DNA of 64,000 nt from positions 1-64,000 of the forward strand of contig CAIJOY010000044.1 in assembly GCA_903822425.1 (NCBI GenBank). Reading direction: 5' to 3'. Below the pieces are notes generated by a model. That model was not told where the DNA came from and searched no databases. It worked only from the letters and a program-made list of their open reading frames with translations. How positions within the stretch are numbered: position 1 is the stretch's first letter; each line of letters begins with the position of its first letter. The translations under genes and the position numbers were made by a program. Of this stretch, positions 59,797 through 64,000 are shown one piece after another. Origin of the DNA: an uncultured Actinomycetes bacterium (GTDB lineage: Bacteria > Actinomycetota > Actinomycetes > Nanopelagicales > Nanopelagicaceae).

Positions 59797-60558
59797 CTGT
59801 TGCAGGCCAGCGACAATCTGAGCAAGTCCACAAGTTGGTGTAAGTACGTCATCCAGGAATGTATCGGCGCGAATTTCCATCATGATCGCCTCTACTCGTG
59901 CATCCTTTTCATAATGTTTCAGAGGAACATAAGTTCCAGAATATGGTTGATTTTCGACGATATCTCCGATGAAGGCGAAGGCGCTTCGGGCAGATTCATA
60001 TAGGGATCGAGAAGTATGGAAAGGATCAGTTCCTATGCAAATAGCAGGGCGTAGATCATCTTTGTTCATAGAGTTGGCATGTGCAATCGGGCGGTAGGAA
60101 TGCACATCAATGATGAGGCATCTATTTAGCGCTAGGAGACGCTCATTGACAAGCGCTTCAATGGCCAAGGCGTATGGATGAAAATATTTATCTAGTAATT
60201 CTTGGTCGAATTCAGAAGTTCGCAGTTTAAGGCCATGTGAATTCTTGTGATAAACCGCGCCCATTCCTACCGAATTCATTGCTTCTCGATCATCCGGAAA
60301 GCGCTCTGGATCGATAACCAGTCGGGAGAGTTCATTGATAAATATCCACGGTTGTTTGCCCGCGATCTTGGCAGATTCGTAGGCGAGTTGGTCTGTATGA
60401 GAATCAGTCATTTCATCGAGTTCTAGTTTGAGTTGGGCGTCATCGAGCAATATCCCGGTGCGTACCCTCGATGGAATCTCACGGGAAGAATGAGGAACAT
60501 GCAAAATTACATGAGAATCAGGATCCCCTGGAATTATCTTGAAGGAGCTCACGGGCAC
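59773..60558 (-). CDS. N-formylglutamate amidohydrolase family protein
   Basis: The 261-residue protein matches the FGase family: ILHVPHSSREIP near residue 18, DEMTDSHTDQLA near 48, the segment LIIDVHSYRP near 148 with conserved Asp and His, and SGTYVPLKHYEKDARVEAIMMEIR near 210. Classical FGase (HutG) splits N-formylglutamate in histidine breakdown; no hut genes are seen. It is the last gene of the ABC importer operon that is headed by a SAM-IV riboswitch, so an N-formyl or N-acyl sulfur amino acid is a possible substrate (inference). Confidence 0.82.
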   Translation of the reverse strand: MPVSSFKIIPGDPDSHVILHVPHSSREIPSRVRTGILLDDAQLKLELDEMTDSHTDQLAYESAKIAGKQPWIFINELSRLVIDPERFPDDREAMNSVGMGAVYHKNSHGLKLRTSEFDQELLDKYFHPYALAIEALVNERLLALNRCLIIDVHSYRPIAHANSMNKDDLRPAICIGTDPFHTSRSLYESARSAFAFIGDIVENQPYSGTYVPLKHYEKDARVEAIMMEIRADTFLDDVLTPTCGLAQIVAGLQQLVRSAST

Positions 60559-60560
60559 AA

Positions 60561-61310
60561 TTACAAACGACCGGCCTCATGAACGCGCTTGAGGAAGTCT
60601 TGAGTTCGTGGATCAGTAGGGTTTTCTAGAACTCTCGATGGCGGGCCATATTCCACAATTCTTCCTTGATGCAGAAAACAAACTTCATCGGCAACTTGTT
60701 TGGCAAAACCCATTTCATGAGTGGCAATAACCATCGTCATGCCTTCATGTTTAAGATCACGCACGGTGCTGAGAACTTCATTGACTAAAACTGGATCCAG
60801 AGCCGAGGTGACTTCATCTAAAAGTAGAAGGCGTGGTTTCAGAGCGAGGGATCTAATGATGGCAACGCGTTGTTGTTGACCACCGCTGAGGCGATCCGGA
60901 TATTGATCGGCTTTATCACTGAGGCCAAATCGAATAAGAAGTTCTTTAGCTTGTTCGCGCGCTTGTTCGCGAGAGAGTCCTTGTACACGGATGGGAGCCA
61001 GGGTGATGTTTTCTATTACGCTCATATGAGGGAAGAGATTGAAAGATTGAAAGACCATACCTAATTTGCGTCGTACTTCATCAGAGTTGACTCGGGGATC
61101 ACTAATTTCAATACCATCAAGCTTGATCACTCCGTCATCAATACCATCAAGCAAGTTGATGCATCGCAGCAAGGTGGATTTCCCAGAACCAGAAGCACCA
61201 ATAAACACGGTTGCTGTATGTACCGGAACATCTATCGAAATATCTTGGAGCACAACGTCTTTGCCGAAGGATTTTCGAAGATTCTCAATCGCAAGAACTG
61301 GAGTTGTCAT
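60561..61310 (-). CDS. Amino acid ABC transporter ATP-binding protein
   Basis: The 249-residue ATPase has Walker A GASGSGKST near residue 37, the Q-loop VFQSFNLFPHMSV near 85, the ABC signature LSGGQQQRVAI near 142 and Walker B LLLLDEVTSALDP near 162. This is the HisP/GlnQ group, which powers polar amino acid importers. It overlaps the permease gene by four bases and is followed two bases later by the FGase-like gene, so one transcript is likely. Confidence 0.95.
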   Translation of the reverse strand: MTTPVLAIENLRKSFGKDVVLQDISIDVPVHTATVFIGASGSGKSTLLRCINLLDGIDDGVIKLDGIEISDPRVNSDEVRRKLGMVFQSFNLFPHMSVIENITLAPIRVQGLSREQAREQAKELLIRFGLSDKADQYPDRLSGGQQQRVAIIRSLALKPRLLLLDEVTSALDPVLVNEVLSTVRDLKHEGMTMVIATHEMGFAKQVADEVCFLHQGRIVEYGPPSRVLENPTDPRTQDFLKRVHEAGRL

Positions 61311-62206
61311 GCTAAACCTTGAGCATTCTGGCGCTGAATCGCTTTGCGCATTGTGTGATCTGTAAATCGAGTCAGAGGCACAGTTAATAGAAGAAAGAGC
61401 AAAGCAGCCATGACGTAGGGGGTGTAATTGAAACTTCGACTGCTGGAAATTTGTGCGGCACGAACGGCATCGGTAACGCCAAGAATTGAAACCAAACCTG
61501 TGTCTTTTATAAGGGAAACCAAGTCATTGAGGAGTGGGGGAGTCACGCGACGAAGGGCCTGCGGCAACACCACATGACGCAACGTTTGAAAGTTTGTGAG
61601 TCCTAATGAGCGAGCAGCAGCCCGCTGACTTGGGTGGACAGTAAGGATTCCGCTGCGAAGTACTTCTGCCACATAAGCTGAGTAAGTGATGATGACGGCA
61701 GTTGTTCCTAGGACCATGACATTGCGCGTGAGCCCCGGAAGACGTAGTGCCGGAATTCCAAAACCAACGAGCAAAATAATGAGCAACATAGGTACGCCAC
61801 GAAAAACATCTACATAGACAGTGGCAAGAAGTCGAAATGGAGTGAGAGCTGGAGACCGTGAAGTTCGAGTAAGAGCCAAAATTAATCCAAAAACGCTCAC
61901 GCAGGATGCTGCGATCACAGTGAGCAAGATGTTAGTCGTGAACCCGAGAATAACTTTAGGCAGAATTTCAAAACCGTAAGCCCATGCGAAAAAAGTATCG
62001 GTCAAACTTTTCCAGCCAGGAGAAGTTACAAGAACTGCAGCCAAAGTTCCCAGTACCAAAAAGCTCGAGATTGTTGCGATCATAATGTTCCGACGGTTTT
62101 GGTCGGATCTAATTTTGCGACGTTGAAGTTCTAGATTGCTAGGTTTCCACAAGGAAGAGGCGCGACCTCCTTCATCAGAGGCCGCGCCACCTTCTTGTTC
62201 AGTCAT
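61307..62206 (-). CDS. Amino acid ABC transporter permease
   Basis: The 299-residue permease is of the HisM/GlnP type. An N-terminal cytosolic stretch of about 40 residues precedes the first span. The region VYVDVFRGVPMLLIILLVGF near residue 132 and the EAA-like loop ARSLGLTNFQTLRHVVLPQA near 203 are family marks. A single permease gene suggests a homodimer. It lies 35 bases after the binding-protein gene and overlaps the ATPase gene by four bases. Confidence 0.94.
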   Translation of the reverse strand: MTEQEGGAASDEGGRASSLWKPSNLELQRRKIRSDQNRRNIMIATISSFLVLGTLAAVLVTSPGWKSLTDTFFAWAYGFEILPKVILGFTTNILLTVIAASCVSVFGLILALTRTSRSPALTPFRLLATVYVDVFRGVPMLLIILLVGFGIPALRLPGLTRNVMVLGTTAVIITYSAYVAEVLRSGILTVHPSQRAAARSLGLTNFQTLRHVVLPQALRRVTPPLLNDLVSLIKDTGLVSILGVTDAVRAAQISSSRSFNYTPYVMAALLFLLLTVPLTRFTDHTMRKAIQRQNAQGLA

Positions 62207-62241
62207 TCGTTTTCCATCAGGTAGATGAGACGATTTTCAAA

Positions 62242-63102
62242 TTACTTGAGAACCGGAGCTCCAGCCGCTGTTGTCAGCCACTTGTCTTGAATGGTTTGCA
62301 ATTCTCCGCTTGTGCGGATTGCATCGAGAGCTTGAGTTACGCATGCAGTGATTGGGCTGTCTTTTGCAAGCAAGAGTCCAGCACCTTGATCATTTGAGTC
62401 ACGGTTTTCAATCTGGCCAACAATGATTCCGTTGGTGACTTCAGCAGCCGATAGATAGAAGGCAGTTGGGAGGTCTACAACTAAGCCATCAATCTGACCA
62501 TTTTTTAACGCAGCAACTGCTGCAGCGTTGTCGTTGAAAACTTGAGCTTTCAGACCCAGTTGAACTTCAATAGTGTCCAAAGAAGTTGAACCAACAGCAG
62601 CTCCCAATTTCGCACCTTTCAAGCCAGCAAGAGTCGTAACGCCTTCAATCTTGCTTCCCTTTGCAGAGACGATCGCCTGATTGGAGAAATAGTAAGCACT
62701 TGAGAAGTCAACAACCTTTGCGCGATCGGCTGTAATTGAGTATTGCTGAATGTTGAAATCGAAAGTTTTTGGTCCAGGTGTAATCGCAGAATCAAATGTT
62801 GTACGAACCCATGTGACTGCGGAATTTTCGTACCCAAGTTGCTTGGCGACTGCATAAGCAACTGCTGCTTCAAAGCCCTCGCCAGATTCTGGCTTGTCGT
62901 TCAGAACCCATGGTTCATATGCTGGCTCGCCAGTTGCGATTGTCAGTACACCTGGTGTGAGAGTCTGGAGAGAAGCTGGTGCACAACTTGTTGTATCAGT
63001 TGCAGAACTAGCAGTGTTAGTTTCTGCTTTGGCGCATGATGAAAGCCCTAGCGCAAGAAGTACGGTGACCGCCGCGAGGGTAAGAGTTTTATTGGTTTTC
63101 AT
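62242..63102 (-). CDS. Amino acid ABC transporter substrate-binding lipoprotein
   Basis: The 286-residue protein has a lipoprotein signal: basic start MKTNKTLTL, hydrophobic core, and lipobox LSSC at residues 20-23. The mature part is a solute-binding protein family 3 domain (VLTIATGEPAYEPWVLNDKP near 53, FDFNIQQYSITADRAKVVDFS near 114, IDGLVVDLPTAFYLSAAEV near 205). This family binds polar or sulfur amino acids. The gene has a leader of about 128 bases containing a SAM-IV type riboswitch, so methionine, cystine or a related compound is the likely cargo (inference). Confidence 0.93.
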   Translation of the reverse strand: MKTNKTLTLAAVTVLLALGLSSCAKAETNTASSATDTTSCAPASLQTLTPGVLTIATGEPAYEPWVLNDKPESGEGFEAAVAYAVAKQLGYENSAVTWVRTTFDSAITPGPKTFDFNIQQYSITADRAKVVDFSSAYYFSNQAIVSAKGSKIEGVTTLAGLKGAKLGAAVGSTSLDTIEVQLGLKAQVFNDNAAAVAALKNGQIDGLVVDLPTAFYLSAAEVTNGIIVGQIENRDSNDQGAGLLLAKDSPITACVTQALDAIRTSGELQTIQDKWLTTAAGAPVLK

Positions 63103-63146
63103 GAGATACCTTTCCGATTTTCGTCGCTTGCCATAACGATTGCTAT

Positions 63147-63230
63147 GGCCTGGTCTTCACCCGGAGCACCCCACCGCGATGGAGGGTTGCCGATCAGCAA
63201 GCCGGGGCTATGTGCTGATACTCATGACCT
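63147..63230 (-). ncRNA. SAM-IV type riboswitch in the leader of the amino acid ABC importer operon
   Basis: On the minus strand the leader contains GGTCATGAG, a TCAGCA/TGCTGA stem around GCCCCGGC, then GGCAACCCTCC, GGTGGGGTG, CTCCGGGTG and GACC. The outer GGTC/GACC helix, the inner stem and a possible CCCGG/CCGGG pseudoknot match the SAM-IV class known from actinobacteria. SAM binding would reduce expression of the genes downstream. A GCCATA/TATGGC hairpin and the Shine-Dalgarno GGAAAGG follow; no terminator is seen, so control of translation is more likely. Confidence 0.88.
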
Positions 63231-63237
63231 GTCGCGA

Positions 63238-63243
63238 AGGCTA
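63238..63243 (-). promoter_or_regulatory. Predicted -10 element of the SAM-IV leader
   Basis: TAGCCT on the minus strand ends seven bases before AGGTCATGAG, the first bases of the aptamer. Transcription would start right at the riboswitch, with a leader of about 128 bases before the binding-protein gene. Inference. Confidence 0.5.
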
Positions 63244-63302
63244 CCAATTACTGTGAAAAATTGCGAAATAGGCGCCATGAAAAATCCCTGAAGGATCTCC
63301 AC

Positions 63303-63308
63303 TAGCCT
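63303..63308 (+). promoter_or_regulatory. Predicted -10 element of the copC gene, leaderless
   Basis: TAGCCT ends seven bases before the ATG at 63316. Inference. Confidence 0.5.
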
Positions 63309-63315
63309 AGGTCTC

Positions 63316-63870
63316 ATGCATACACTGGCGGGCAGGGTTATTGCCGTAGGAATGCTGACGCTTTCTGTCCTTGGCGGAGTACTTCCCTATGCAAATGCTC
63401 ATTCCGAATTGGTTAGTTCAACGCCACAACGTGATGAGATTCTCGTAGCCCTTCCCAGGCAAGTACTCCTCACTTTTAACGAAAATTTGATGGAAATGGG
63501 CGCCTCTGAAGGCAATGTGGTGGTGGTCAAAGATCAACAAGGGATGCAGATTGATGATGGTCTTTCACAAGTTACTGGCAGTGGAATCGCAGTTGGTCTG
63601 ATTGATAAAGGACAGATAGGGCTCATGCAAGTTTCTTATCGGGTTGTCTCTGAAGATGGTCATGTCGTGACCGGAGACTTTTCATTCACTGTGAACTCCA
63701 ATGATGGGCAACCAGATGTTCAAGCCACTGTTGCAGCTTCCCCGCTTGCAGAGGTAACTCAGCCACGCTCGAACAATGCACTGCAGAGAGTTCTACTCAT
63801 TTCATTTTCACTTGCGGCATTTGCAATGTGGTTTATGGCGCATAGACGCCGCAACGGCAGCAGGGATTAG
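63316..63870 (+). CDS. CopC domain copper-binding membrane-anchored protein
   Basis: The 184-residue protein has a signal peptide ending near residue 28 (GGVLPYANAHSE), so the mature N-terminus begins with the conserved copper-ligand His, as in CopC/YobA/PcoC. The second site lies in VVSEDGHVVTGDFSFTV near 113. A hydrophobic anchor near 154-174 (ISFSLAAFAMWFMAH) precedes a basic tail. CopC handles copper outside the membrane. CopD is not in view. The SulP gene follows without a gap. Confidence 0.87.
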   Translation: MHTLAGRVIAVGMLTLSVLGGVLPYANAHSELVSSTPQRDEILVALPRQVLLTFNENLMEMGASEGNVVVVKDQQGMQIDDGLSQVTGSGIAVGLIDKGQIGLMQVSYRVVSEDGHVVTGDFSFTVNSNDGQPDVQATVAASPLAEVTQPRSNNALQRVLLISFSLAAFAMWFMAHRRRNGSRD

Positions 63871-64000
63871 TTGATCAGGGGTTTTCTGCCACATCGTTTT
63901 GATTACGATCTCAGCAGGAAAACTTTCTCCAGAGATCTCGTTGCTGGTATCACCGTCGCGGTTGTTGCGCTGCCTTTGGCACTCGGTTTTGGTATCACAT
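63871..64000 (+). CDS. SulP family anion transporter, N-terminal part
   Basis: The gene leaves the window at the right edge; 43 codons are visible. From a TTG at 63871, directly after the copC stop, the frame ends SRDLVAGITVAVVALPLALG and FGIT, the start of the first membrane span of SulP transporters, which carry sulfate, bicarbonate or other anions. The TTG start is the first in frame and is only a proposal. Fused carbonic anhydrase or STAS domains could follow outside the window. Confidence 0.75.
   Translation, partial: MIRGFLPHRFDYDLSRKTFSRDLVAGITVAVVALPLALGFGIT

Noticed and set aside
1..64000. tRNA, rRNA, insertion sequence or prophage
   Set aside because: Reading intergenic stretches, I found no tRNA-like cloverleaf sequences, transposase genes, terminal inverted repeats or phage genes; a tRNAscan or IS search would be decisive.

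Overview
The window reads as the chromosome of a gene-dense actinobacterium with a small, streamlined genome and a base composition near an even A+T/G+C balance. The gene order rnj-ftsK-rodZ-rimO-pgsA-cinA-clgR-recA-recX-miaB-miaA-dapF-hflX is an actinobacterial housekeeping block. DUF4193, DUF3093, DUF3159 and DUF3000 families, ThyX, a PimB-like mannosyltransferase and a SAM-IV type riboswitch also point to Actinomycetota. The compactness fits freshwater planktonic lineages such as acI/Nanopelagicales; that placement is inference. No rRNA, tRNA, prophage, insertion sequence or CRISPR array was seen, and no gene-free stretch exceeds about 215 bases.

Layout. 1-1.2 kb: end of a sugar-isomerase-like gene and an azlCD exporter pair. 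1.2-17.5 kb: thymidylate and lysine synthesis, RNase J, FtsK, tRNA and ribosome modification, phospholipid synthesis, recombination (recA with an SOS box, recX), HflX. 17.5-22.6 kb: small actinobacterial families, dUTPase, a TrkA pair, an RNA methyltransferase. 22.6-31.2 kb: aconitase, an APC permease, an amidase with a tiny upstream gene, a polyprenol-mannose synthase-like enzyme, DXS. 31.1-38.6 kb: fadBA, FTR1-type iron permease, RNase D, DUF3000, a DMT transporter, a RibD-like reductase. 38.8-47.8 kb: cell-wall hydrolase, PimB-like enzyme, a minimal two-component pair behind fadD, SRPBCC, glucokinase, a hydrolase-like protein without its serine, PlsC and a cysteine-bearing nuclease. 47.8-51 kb: LysE, NCS2 permease, a small membrane protein, a LuxR-type regulator. 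51.1-59.8 kb: a catabolic region (enoyl-CoA hydratase, SDRs, aldehyde dehydrogenase, FAH-family hydrolase) facing a four-gene operon with a divergent enolase. 59.8-63.2 kb: an amino-acid ABC importer plus an N-formylglutamate-amidohydrolase-like enzyme under a SAM-IV riboswitch. 63.3 kb to the end: CopC and the start of a SulP transporter.

How expression appears to work. About twenty gene starts carry a TANNNT hexamer 6 or 7 bases before the start codon, so leaderless mRNAs look common here. Within operons, ATGA or TAATG overlaps are the rule. Five convergent gene pairs overlap by exactly four bases, sharing their stop codons, with no visible terminator.

Best candidates for new biology: the enolase-like/kinase/SDR/U32-like operon, whose enolase lacks the His equivalent to yeast H373, and the SAM-riboswitch operon that joins an amino-acid importer to an N-formyl/N-acyl hydrolase-like enzyme.
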